A DNA stretch of 9,327 nucleotides from Bacteroidota bacterium (GTDB lineage: Bacteria > Bacteroidota > Bacteroidia > Chitinophagales > LD1), in contig JAEYZB010000031.1 of the NCBI GenBank assembly GCA_023428205.1, positions 1 to 9,327 of the forward strand. Direction: 5' to 3'. The first letter of the stretch is position 1; the number at the start of each line of letters is the position of its first letter. Below, in pieces: positions 1 through 6,046 of the stretch. The notes beneath the pieces were generated by a model. It was not told where the DNA came from, did no database searches, and worked only from the letters and a program-made list of their open reading frames with translations. Made by a program: the position numbers and the translations under genes.

Positions 1-1154
1 GTTTGCGCCATTGCCTCAATCAACAAAACCCCCGGCATTACAGGATTTCCCGGAAAATGTCCTTGAAAAAAGTTTTCGTTTACCGTTACATTTTTCACCC
101 CAACAACTTCTTTTTCCGCCACCTTAATGATTTTGTCTATCAACAAAAACGGATAGCGATGCGGCAATAGTTTTTTGATTTGTTCTGTGTCGTAAATCGG
201 AGCTACATTCGGGTCATATTGCGGTGCAGCATCTTTCAAGCGAACGCGTTTGATATGCGCTTTCAGTTTTTTCGCAAACTCAATATTTGATTTATGTCCG
301 GGGCGAGTAGAAATGATGTTTGCATTGAACGGAATCCCTATCAAGGCCAAGTCGCCAATCACGTCCAATAGCTTGTGGCGCGCAGGCTCGTTCGGATAAT
401 TCAGTTTCAGATTATTCAAATACCCCTCGTTCACGACATCAATATCAGGCTTATTAAACAGCTTTTGCAATTTTTCTTTCAATTCTGCCGAAATCGGTTT
501 TTCTACAATTACTATCGCATTATTCAAATCGCCACCGCGCACCAAGCCTGCGTTGTACAACATTTCCAACTCATGTAAAAAACAAAATGTGCGAGCCGAA
601 GCAATTTCTTTTTTGAAGTCGCTCACGCGATTCAGCGTGGCGTGCTGTTGCCCCAAAACTTCCGATTTGTAATCCACCATCGTAGTGACGCGGTAGTGGT
701 CGCTCGGCAACGCCAAAATTTCTACGCCATCTTCTTTATCGACAAAATTTACAGAGCTGCGCAACTCAAACACTTCGCGCTCTTCGGGCATTTCCGCCAC
801 ATTGTTTTCAAGCAACTCGATGAATGGAATTGAACTTCCGTCTAAAATCGGCACCTCCACACCATTCAACTCTATTAACGCATTATCTATTTGTAAACCA
901 AAAAGAGCCGCCATTACGTGCTCCACAGTCGCAACTTTCGCTCCATTTTTTTCCAACGTGGTGCCTCGCTCTACCGAAGTGACTAAGTCGCAATCAGCCG
1001 GAATAATCGGCTGTTCCGGCAAATCTACACGCTGAAATTTGATGCCATGATTGGCTGCCGCAGGGCGAAACGTCAAAGTAACTTGCTGACCGGAGTGTAA
1101 TCCGATTCCACTAATAGAAGCGGGGTTTTTCAGTGTTTGCTGGAATGTATTCAT
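1..1154 (-). CDS. lpxC-fabZ: Bifunctional UDP-3-O-acyl-GlcNAc deacetylase / 3-hydroxyacyl-ACP dehydratase (LpxC-FabZ fusion), partial
   Basis: The frame is open from the ATG at 1154 to the window edge (384 codons), so the C-terminus is missing. Residues 1 to about 305 form LpxC, the zinc deacetylase that commits lipid A synthesis. The zinc ligands are visible as H79 (in TVEH) and H260/D264 (in HKLLDVIGD), and the catalytic histidine as H287 (GHKSN). From about residue 320 the protein continues as FabZ, the dehydratase of fatty acid elongation: [11 protein letters not shown] at 330-340, then [11 protein letters not shown] with catalytic H366, and E380 in EAMAQ. Both active sites lie inside the window, and only the FabZ C-terminal part is cut off. 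This fusion is characteristic of Bacteroidota. The start is supported by a promoter 17 bp upstream and by the N-terminal match to LpxC. lpxA often follows this gene, but that would lie outside the window. Confidence 0.97.
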   Translation of the reverse strand, partial: MNTFQQTLKNPASISGIGLHSGQQVTLTFRPAAANHGIKFQRVDLPEQPIIPADCDLVTSVERGTTLEKNGAKVATVEHVMAALFGLQIDNALIELNGVEVPILDGSSIPFIELLENNVAEMPEEREVFELRSSVNFVDKEDGVEILALPSDHYRVTTMVDYKSEVLGQQHATLNRVSDFKKEIASARTFCFLHELEMLYNAGLVRGGDLNNAIVIVEKPISAELKEKLQKLFNKPDIDVVNEGYLNNLKLNYPNEPARHKLLDVIGDLALIGIPFNANIISTRPGHKSNIEFAKKLKAHIKRVRLKDAAPQYDPNVAPIYDTEQIKKLLPHRYPFLLIDKIIKVAEKEVVGVKNVTVNENFFQGHFPGNPVMPGVLLIEAMAQ

Positions 1155-1160
1155 TTATCG

Positions 1161-1220
1161 TTGTGCTATGGCAAAAGTATAAATTTCGCTTTGTGAACCA
1201 ATTAAATTTAAATAGCACAA
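1161..1220. promoter_or_regulatory. Possible operator: 9-bp inverted repeat bracketing the lpxC promoter
   Basis: TTGTGCTAT at 1161-1169 and its exact reverse complement ATAGCACAA at 1212-1220 lie on either side of the predicted -33/-7 elements. A third, shorter copy, TTGTGC, is at 1233-1238 and forms a 6-bp hairpin-like pair with 1215-1220. One half-site would cover the transcription start and the other would sit just upstream of -33. The repeats are seen directly; a regulatory role is inferred from position only. Confidence 0.4.
1172..1201 (-). promoter_or_regulatory. Bacteroidota-type promoter of lpxC-fabZ
   Basis: On the minus strand, TTG (1201-1199) is followed after 19 bp by TACTTTTG (1179-1172). 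This matches the TTG-N17-23-TAnnTTTG consensus of the Bacteroidota primary sigma factor. The -7 element ends 17 bp before the lpxC ATG, so the leader would be short. Confidence 0.7.
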
Positions 1221-1347
1221 CTCTTGCCTATTTTGTGCGCTTCATTTTATGAATGGTTGATAAACGCAGAAAATGAAATATTATTCTGCCCGAAAAAAGA
1301 TTTTGTTTAAGAAAACATTTTATCATTAGTTCTCAAATCAAATCACC

Positions 1348-2763
1348 ATGCAAAAACAATCTACTTTTTATGCCGTAGTTGCAATCTTCTTTTTTTGGGG
1401 CTTTATGGCCGCCAGCAACGGTATTTTTATTCCATTTTGTAAAGATCATTTTTCCTTGTCGCAGTTTCAAAGCCAACTGATAGATTCTACTTTCTATGGC
1501 GGATATTTTATCGGCTCGCTTTTGCTGTTTCTATATACTGCATTTCGCAAAAAAGATTTTGTGAATGAACATGGTTATGCAAAATCTTTTTCCATCGGGT
1601 TGATTATTTCTGCATTTGGAGCGCTGTGCATGATTCCATCTTTGCACATTGGAAGCTATGCACTGATTTTGCTTTCCTTTTTCGTTATCGCCCTCGGTTT
1701 TTGCTTGCAGCAAACAGCTGCCAATCCGTTTGTGGTTCTCTTGGGAGAAGAGCGCACGGGCGCACACCGCCTGAATTTGGCGGGTGGTATAAACTCTTTC
1801 GGTACAACGGTTGGACCGTTGGTCGTTGCGTATTTTTTGTTCGGCAGCATTTCAGGAAGCGGCAAGGTAGAATTGAAAAATGTAGATACGCTTTACACCA
1901 TTTTGATAGTGTTGTTTCTGGCATTGGCCTTTCTGCTTCGCAGCATGAAAATTGGGGCTTCGAGCGCCTCAGCCACTGAAACTTCTATTGAAAATTTCTC
2001 GTTTGATGCGCTGAAATATCCGCAACTGAAACTTGGGATGATTGCCATTTTCGTGTATGTGGGAGTGGAAGTAACGATTCAAAGTAATATGGGAGCACTG
2101 CTGAATACTCCTGAGTATGGCAATATTCCGAACGAGTTGATTTTCCCGTTCATTTCGCTCTATTGGGGAAGTTTAATGATAGGACGATGGACGGGCGCGA
2201 GCGAATCGCTTTCTGATAGTCCGCGCATGAGAAAATTATTGCAATCGCTCTTGCCATTTATTGCCTTTTCCGTAGTGTATGGCGTGAATTTTCTAAAGGC
2301 GCAAGGCAATGCGAATATTCATTTGAACGAAGTGTTTCTGCCGTATCTCGGATTTGTAGCCATAATGGTAGGGGTGTCGTATTTCAGCATCGACAATTCC
2401 GCGAAAATGTTGTTTGCTTTTAGTGTAGCGGGCGTACTCTGTATGATAGGCGGATTGTTTACTTCGGGAAATCTTTCGCTCTTGCTATTTTTAAGTGGCG
2501 GCTTGTGGTGTTCGGTAATGTGGCCCTGCATTTTCGCACAGGGAATCAAAGGACTTGGCTCATACACTTCGCAGGCTTCCGCATTTTTGATTATGATGAT
2601 CTTGGGCGGAGCAGTAATTCCGCCATTGCAAGGATGGCTGGCTGATGTTACAAGCATCAAACTTTCGTACATCATCACACCATTATGTTTTGGGTATCTC
2701 GCTTATTACGGTTGGTGGGCATGGAAAAATAATGTGGGAGAGGAAGTGAAGGTCGCACACTAA
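1348..2763 (+). CDS. FucP/GluP-type sugar permease, major facilitator superfamily
   Basis: This is a 471-residue, highly hydrophobic protein of the size expected for a 12-helix MFS carrier of the inner membrane. The N-terminal pattern FFFWGF, then NGIFIPF and LIDSTFYGGYFIGS (about residues 14-57), and the LQQTAANPFV segment at 120-129, identify the fucose/glucose/galactose:H+ symporter family. The substrate cannot be named. Two acidic residues important in E. coli FucP appear replaced: the D46 position is G25 here and the E135 position is Q122. Proton coupling or sugar specificity may therefore differ, although Gln at the second position also occurs in relatives. The start is the first ATG of the frame, and no clear ribosome binding site or consensus promoter was found in 1155-1347. 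The gene is divergent from lpxC and convergent with hepT, their stops being 6 bp apart. Confidence 0.88.
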   Translation: MQKQSTFYAVVAIFFFWGFMAASNGIFIPFCKDHFSLSQFQSQLIDSTFYGGYFIGSLLLFLYTAFRKKDFVNEHGYAKSFSIGLIISAFGALCMIPSLHIGSYALILLSFFVIALGFCLQQTAANPFVVLLGEERTGAHRLNLAGGINSFGTTVGPLVVAYFLFGSISGSGKVELKNVDTLYTILIVLFLALAFLLRSMKIGASSASATETSIENFSFDALKYPQLKLGMIAIFVYVGVEVTIQSNMGALLNTPEYGNIPNELIFPFISLYWGSLMIGRWTGASESLSDSPRMRKLLQSLLPFIAFSVVYGVNFLKAQGNANIHLNEVFLPYLGFVAIMVGVSYFSIDNSAKMLFAFSVAGVLCMIGGLFTSGNLSLLLFLSGGLWCSVMWPCIFAQGIKGLGSYTSQASAFLIMMILGGAVIPPLQGWLADVTSIKLSYIITPLCFGYLAYYGWWAWKNNVGEEVKVAH

Positions 2764-2769
2764 ATGGCG

Positions 2770-3138
2770 TTACTTTGCGTACTGCGATTCTATCAAACGC
2801 AATAGACATTCTTTTAATTTCGGGATATCATATTGCGTGGTGTTGAATATGATTTCATGTTCCAATAATTCGTAGTGGTGAGAAACAAAATCACGAAAAC
2901 GGATTAAGTCATTTATATCTGGGTAGTTCAAATCTTCAATCACTTTCGGGTGTTTGACAGCAATGACTTTCAAGCTTTCCCCCAACGCCTGTAACCGCAT
3001 AAGCGTTCCGTCATACGTCAGACCATTGTATTTTTCCCAAAATTCGGAAGCACTTACAATGCCCTGCGTGTATGCTTCAATAACGGAAATGTGTTCAAGG
3101 CAGAATTCTAATTTGGCTTTGACAATATCGTTATACAT
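2770..3138 (-). CDS. hepT: HEPN-domain toxin, HepT/DUF86 family
   Basis: This 122-residue protein is all-helical by composition and carries the HEPN signature RX4HXY as R82-DFVS-H87-H-Y89. In characterised HepT-MntA pairs (type VII toxin-antitoxin) this motif is the RNase centre, and its tyrosine is AMPylated by the partner. The start ATG overlaps the end of mntA by 8 bp, so the two are translationally coupled. Antitoxin first, toxin second is a known order. The last residues, ESQYAK, copy the C-terminus of the upstream RfbB (ESQYAEK), with the five ESQYA codons identical at DNA level. The toxin thus probably took its last codons and stop from a duplicated rfbB end. All motif residues are intact, so it may be active. 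Family assignment is strong; activity is inferred. Confidence 0.88.
   Translation of the reverse strand: MYNDIVKAKLEFCLEHISVIEAYTQGIVSASEFWEKYNGLTYDGTLMRLQALGESLKVIAVKHPKVIEDLNYPDINDLIRFRDFVSHHYELLEHEIIFNTTQYDIPKLKECLLRLIESQYAK
2776..2790. repeat. 15-bp direct repeat, left copy (end of hepT)
   Basis: TGCGTACTGCGATTC is identical to 3450-3464. On the minus strand it encodes ESQYA, the residues just before the last codon (K) and stop of hepT. The two copies enclose mntA-hepT exactly, with a repeat period of 674 bp. Confidence 0.9.
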
Positions 3139-3421
3139 AAATAATGTCCTTATTTATTAAACGTGAAAAACGTTCCGACAAGCCATTGTGTTTGGTCACC
3201 AAATCTACTTTTGTGTGCAGCTTGTCTTGCAGAAAGTCAACAATGCCGATATAATTTCGCAACGTTTTGGTTTTGAGCTTTACCAAAATATCTACATCGC
3301 TGTTCATCTGTTCTTCACCACGCGCATACGAGCCAAACAAAGCAATTTCCTCTACTCCAAATTTGGTTTGCAAATAGGGTTTTTCGGCTTTAATTGTTTC
3401 TATGATTGTCTCTCTCGTCAT
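3131..3421 (-). CDS. mntA: MntA-type minimal nucleotidyltransferase antitoxin
   Basis: This 96-residue protein belongs to the DNA polymerase beta-like minimal nucleotidyltransferases. The GSX10DXD signature is present: G30-S31, then D42 and D44, with a third likely metal ligand at D73 (KVDLV). Characterised MntA proteins transfer AMP from ATP to the tyrosine of the HepT motif and so neutralise the toxin. I chose the ATG at 3421 rather than the one at 3487. MTRETI is the normal family N-terminus, and the longer version would start inside rfbB and add 22 residues with no family similarity. The ATG lies 19 bp after the rfbB stop, with a TATCTTTG -7-like element in between (3429-3436). The gene overlaps hepT by 8 bp. 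Confidence 0.88.
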   Translation of the reverse strand: MTRETIIETIKAEKPYLQTKFGVEEIALFGSYARGEEQMNSDVDILVKLKTKTLRNYIGIVDFLQDKLHTKVDLVTKHNGLSERFSRLINKDIIYV

Positions 3422-3428
3422 TATGAAC

Positions 3429-3436
3429 CAAAGATA
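3429..3436 (-). promoter_or_regulatory. Possible -7 element for mntA-hepT
   Basis: TATCTTTG on the minus strand matches TAnnTTTG exactly and ends 7 bp before the mntA ATG, inside the short rfbB-mntA gap. No TTG was found at the -33 distance, where the sequence is the end of rfbB. The site may let the cassette be expressed independently, but it is only half a promoter. Confidence 0.35.
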
Positions 3437-3440
3437 AAAA

Positions 3441-4508
3441 TTATTTCTCTGCGTACTGCGATTCGTAGTATTTCTGATACTCTCCACTTGTCACATTACT
3501 GAGCCACGTTTCGTTTGCTAAATACCAATCAATGGTTTTATCCAAACCTTCTTCAAAGGTTACACTTGGCGACCAGCCTAAGTTTTTATTCAACTTCGTG
3601 GCGTCTATCGCATAGCGTCTATCGTGTCCCGGGCGGTCGGTGATGTAGGTAATGAGTTTTTCACTTTCACCTTTTGCACGGCCTAATTTCTCGTCCATCT
3701 TCGCGCAAAGCAATTTGATTAAATCAATATTTGTCCATTCATTGAAGCCACCAACGTTGTACGTTTCACCCATTTTCCCGCTATGCAAAATCGTGTCTAT
3801 CGCGCGAGCATGGTCCTCTACCCACAGCCAATCACGCGTATATTTTCCATCGCCATAAACAGGCAACGATTTATTGTTTTTGATGTTGTGAATAAAAAGC
3901 GGAATGAGTTTTTCAGGGAACTGATGCGAGCCGTAATTATTCGAGCAATTTGAAATCACTACTGGCAAATTGTAAGTGTTGTGATAGGCACGATCAAAAT
4001 GGTCGGAACTTGCTTTGGAAGCCGAATAAGGCGACTGCGGGTCGTAAGGCGTAGTTTCCAAAAACAAGCCGTCAGCCCCCAAAGAACCATACACTTCATC
4101 TGTCGAAACGTGATAGAAGATTTTATCGGAAGGAACGGGTTTGTCTTTCGAGCAACCCCAAGCGTGTTTCGCGGTGTTCAGCAAATTGACCGTGCCGACA
4201 ACATTCGTGAAAACAAAATCCAAAGGATTGGAAATTGACCTATCCACATGGCTTTCTGCCGCAAGGTGAACCACCGCATCAAAATGATGTTGGGCAAATA
4301 AATCGCTGATGAACTGCGCGTCTGTGATATCGCCTTTCACAAACGTGTAATTAGGCGCATCGTCTATATCTTTCAGGTTTTCCAGATTGCCCGCATAGGT
4401 CAGTTTATCTAAATTGAAAATATGCTGGTTCGGATATTTCGTGACGAACAAACGCACCACGTGTGATCCAATAAAGCCGGCTCCTCCCGTAATTAAAATG
4501 TTTCCCAT
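3441..4508 (-). CDS. rfbB: dTDP-glucose 4,6-dehydratase
   Basis: This 355-residue protein is the usual RfbB/RmlB length. It converts dTDP-glucose to dTDP-4-keto-6-deoxyglucose, the second step towards dTDP-rhamnose and other deoxysugars for surface polysaccharides. It is a short-chain dehydrogenase/reductase: the Rossmann NAD motif GGAGFIGS is at residues 8-15, the catalytic T136-D137-E138 triplet is in STDEVYGS, and the YXXXK pair is Y161/K165. HLAAESHVDRS at 81-91 is typical of the family. The ATG at 4508 gives the correct N-terminus (MGNILITGG). tilS ends 42 bp upstream and mntA begins 19 bp downstream, all on one strand. The other dTDP-rhamnose genes (rfbA, rfbC, rfbD) are absent from the window, so this is a stand-alone copy here. 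Confidence 0.96.
   Translation of the reverse strand: MGNILITGGAGFIGSHVVRLFVTKYPNQHIFNLDKLTYAGNLENLKDIDDAPNYTFVKGDITDAQFISDLFAQHHFDAVVHLAAESHVDRSISNPLDFVFTNVVGTVNLLNTAKHAWGCSKDKPVPSDKIFYHVSTDEVYGSLGADGLFLETTPYDPQSPYSASKASSDHFDRAYHNTYNLPVVISNCSNNYGSHQFPEKLIPLFIHNIKNNKSLPVYGDGKYTRDWLWVEDHARAIDTILHSGKMGETYNVGGFNEWTNIDLIKLLCAKMDEKLGRAKGESEKLITYITDRPGHDRRYAIDATKLNKNLGWSPSVTFEEGLDKTIDWYLANETWLSNVTSGEYQKYYESQYAEK
3450..3464. repeat. 15-bp direct repeat, right copy (end of rfbB)
   Basis: TGCGTACTGCGATTC is identical to 2776-2790 and encodes ESQYA near the C-terminus of RfbB on the minus strand. It is probably the original copy, because YYESQYA fits the usual RfbB ending. Confidence 0.9.
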
Positions 4509-4550
4509 AACAAAGCAAAGATGTAGTTTTTGTGGAATATAATTGGTGGC

Positions 4551-5897
4551 TTAACGCTTATTTTCAAACAGCCCTTGCAGCACGTGCTCGGTTTTTTCAC
4601 CCACTTTGTAGCGTTCGTCTATGCGATGCCCCGCGACCCACACGATTTTTTGATTGGATTCTAAAATCCACACCTGTTCTTTTTCGGCAATGTTTAGTTT
4701 CAAGTCTTTGAAAAACTTGCTCACTTTTTTCTTCTTCAATTTCATTCCGAACGGATAGAAATAATCTCCTTTTTTCCACAAGCGCAAACGCAACGGAAAT
4801 TCCAATTTCTCCAAATCCAAATACGCAAAACGATTGTCCGGCTTTATTTTTATCTCCTTTGCTTCCGCGATAGAAAACGCGATTTCTGCATTCGGCAATG
4901 AAATTGTTGTTGGAAATTCCGATTGCTCAATCAACTGTTGCGAAAAATCTTGATTCGTTTTTTCTGATAAAATCAAAAACGTTCTGTCTTTGATTACGCG
5001 ATGTGTTTGCGATAAAAATTGTTTCCCTGAAATGCCGTTTATGCTTTCAAAAATATCCGAACACTGTTCTTTATTGAAGCCGTATTCTTTCAAAAATTCA
5101 TACAGCAGTGTTTGCGCATTCTTCGTTTTTTTGAGTTTCAAAATTGGAATGTGCGTTTCGCTTCCTTTGGCAATAAACAGTTGTTTTCGCGCTTTCGCAA
5201 TCGTGCGATTGTATAGCAATTCTAATTCTTCATAAACGTTTCGCTGTTGCAAAAGTGTTTCTTTAAACCCCGGATTGATTTGCTCTATCAACGGCAAAAG
5301 TTCCAAACGGATTTTGTTTCGCGCATACTTCATTTCGCTATTGCTACTGTCGGTACGGAACGATTGGTTTTGCTCTTTCAAATACTGTAAAATTTCGTCT
5401 TTGCTTGCAAACAAGAGTGGACGAATAATTTTATCGCGCTTCGCTTTGATGCCCCGCAAACCGCGCAGCCCTGTGCCTTTTATGAATTGATATAGAATCG
5501 TTTCCACTTGGTCATCTGCGTGGTGTGCCGTTGCGATTAAATCCAAATGAAGTTCTCTGCTCGTTTTTTCGAACCATTTGTAGCGCAATTCGCGTGCTGC
5601 TTGCTGAATGCTTAATTTTTTTTCTTCCGCAAATTGTTTCGTGTCAAATCGAATAGCATGAAAATTTACGCTTGCTTTTTCCGCTAACGCACACACAAAC
5701 GCTTCGTCTTCGTCAGCTTCTTTTCCTCGCAACTGAAAATTACAATGCGCAATTTCAAACTGTAAGCCGGCTTCTTGAAAAACCCGCACGAGCGCCACGG
5801 AATCCGCACCACCACTTACGGCAAGCAATACGCGCTTTTGAGCTACGTTGAGTTTTTCTTCTTTGCAGAATTCGCGAAATTGTCGGAGAAAATTCAT
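4551..5897 (-). CDS. tilS: tRNA(Ile)-lysidine synthase
   Basis: TilS uses ATP and lysine to convert cytidine 34 of the CAU-anticodon tRNA-Ile to lysidine, so that it reads AUA as isoleucine; the enzyme is essential in most bacteria. The 448-residue protein has the N-terminal PP-loop ATPase domain with SGGADS at residues 28-33, HCNFQLRG at 51-58 and TAHHADDQVET at 123-133, all typical of TilS. The last ~80 residues form the TilS C-terminal domain (LRLWKKGDYFYPFGM through WVAGHRIDERYKV). The ATG at 5897 is the only one near the N-terminus and leaves 21 residues before the ATPase core. The promoter -7 element ends only 5 bp before this ATG, so the mRNA may be leaderless or nearly so. Confidence 0.96.
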   Translation of the reverse strand: MNFLRQFREFCKEEKLNVAQKRVLLAVSGGADSVALVRVFQEAGLQFEIAHCNFQLRGKEADEDEAFVCALAEKASVNFHAIRFDTKQFAEEKKLSIQQAARELRYKWFEKTSRELHLDLIATAHHADDQVETILYQFIKGTGLRGLRGIKAKRDKIIRPLLFASKDEILQYLKEQNQSFRTDSSNSEMKYARNKIRLELLPLIEQINPGFKETLLQQRNVYEELELLYNRTIAKARKQLFIAKGSETHIPILKLKKTKNAQTLLYEFLKEYGFNKEQCSDIFESINGISGKQFLSQTHRVIKDRTFLILSEKTNQDFSQQLIEQSEFPTTISLPNAEIAFSIAEAKEIKIKPDNRFAYLDLEKLEFPLRLRLWKKGDYFYPFGMKLKKKKVSKFFKDLKLNIAEKEQVWILESNQKIVWVAGHRIDERYKVGEKTEHVLQGLFENKR

Positions 5898-5902
5898 TGG
5901 CT

Positions 5903-5931
5903 CAAACGTACGAAAAAAATTAGCCTATCAA
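5903..5931 (-). promoter_or_regulatory. Bacteroidota-type promoter of tilS
   Basis: On the minus strand, TTG (5931-5929) is followed after 18 bp by TACGTTTG (5910-5903), a full match to TTG-N17-23-TAnnTTTG. With only 5 bp between the -7 element and the tilS ATG, transcription would start at or very near the start codon. Confidence 0.65.
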
Positions 5932-5955
5932 GTCCTCTGAAAAAACGAGGAGGTT
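5930..5955. repeat. Imperfect palindrome upstream of tilS
   Basis: TCCTC (5933-5937) pairs with GAGGA (5947-5951) around an A-rich loop, and the outer AA/TT bases pair after skipping one or two bases. It overlaps the tilS -33 element by two bases. It resembles the short AAGTCCTC...GAGGAGG-type palindromes scattered between genes in many Bacteroidota, perhaps a decayed copy. This likeness is from memory and weak. Confidence 0.25.
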
Positions 5956-6031
5956 TATGCAAATGGTTGAAAAAAACGAACACGCTGCTACCACGAACAG
6001 GAGCATATCCAAATAATTTCAGAATTTTATT

Positions 6032-6046
6032 TACGTTTGAAACGTG
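6032..6046 (+). promoter_or_regulatory. -7-like element within a perfect palindrome at the permease start
   Basis: TACGTTTG (6032-6039) matches TAnnTTTG, ends 4 bp before the GTG start, and repeats exactly the -7 octamer of the divergent tilS promoter. It overlaps a 13-bp perfect palindrome, ACGTTTGAAACGT (6033-6045), which runs into the start codon. No TTG lies at the -33 distance, so promoter identity is uncertain. The palindrome could be an operator. Confidence 0.35.

Larger units (their letters stand above)
1155..1347. other. Divergent intergenic region between lpxC-fabZ and the sugar transporter
   Basis: This AT-rich 193-bp region holds the lpxC promoter and the TTGTGC repeats. No full TTG/TAnnTTTG pair was found in the transporter direction, and no small open frame or RNA structure is convincing here. 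Confidence 0.5.

Noticed and set aside
375..1035. Open frames on the plus strand across the left part of the window
   Set aside because: They lie opposite lpxC-fabZ, have low-complexity or unrecognisable products, and the minus-strand frame has all catalytic motifs.
1531..1979. Overlapping frames on both strands inside the sugar transporter gene
   Set aside because: They are shadows of the 471-residue MFS coding frame, with no family features of their own.
2764..2769. Terminator between the convergent transporter and hepT genes
   Set aside because: Only 6 bp separate the stops, and no GC-rich stem with a T-run is visible at or around this junction.
3422..3487. Longer mntA version starting at the ATG at 3487
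   Set aside because: It would run 47 bp into rfbB coding sequence and add 22 residues without family similarity; MTRETI at 3421 is the normal start.
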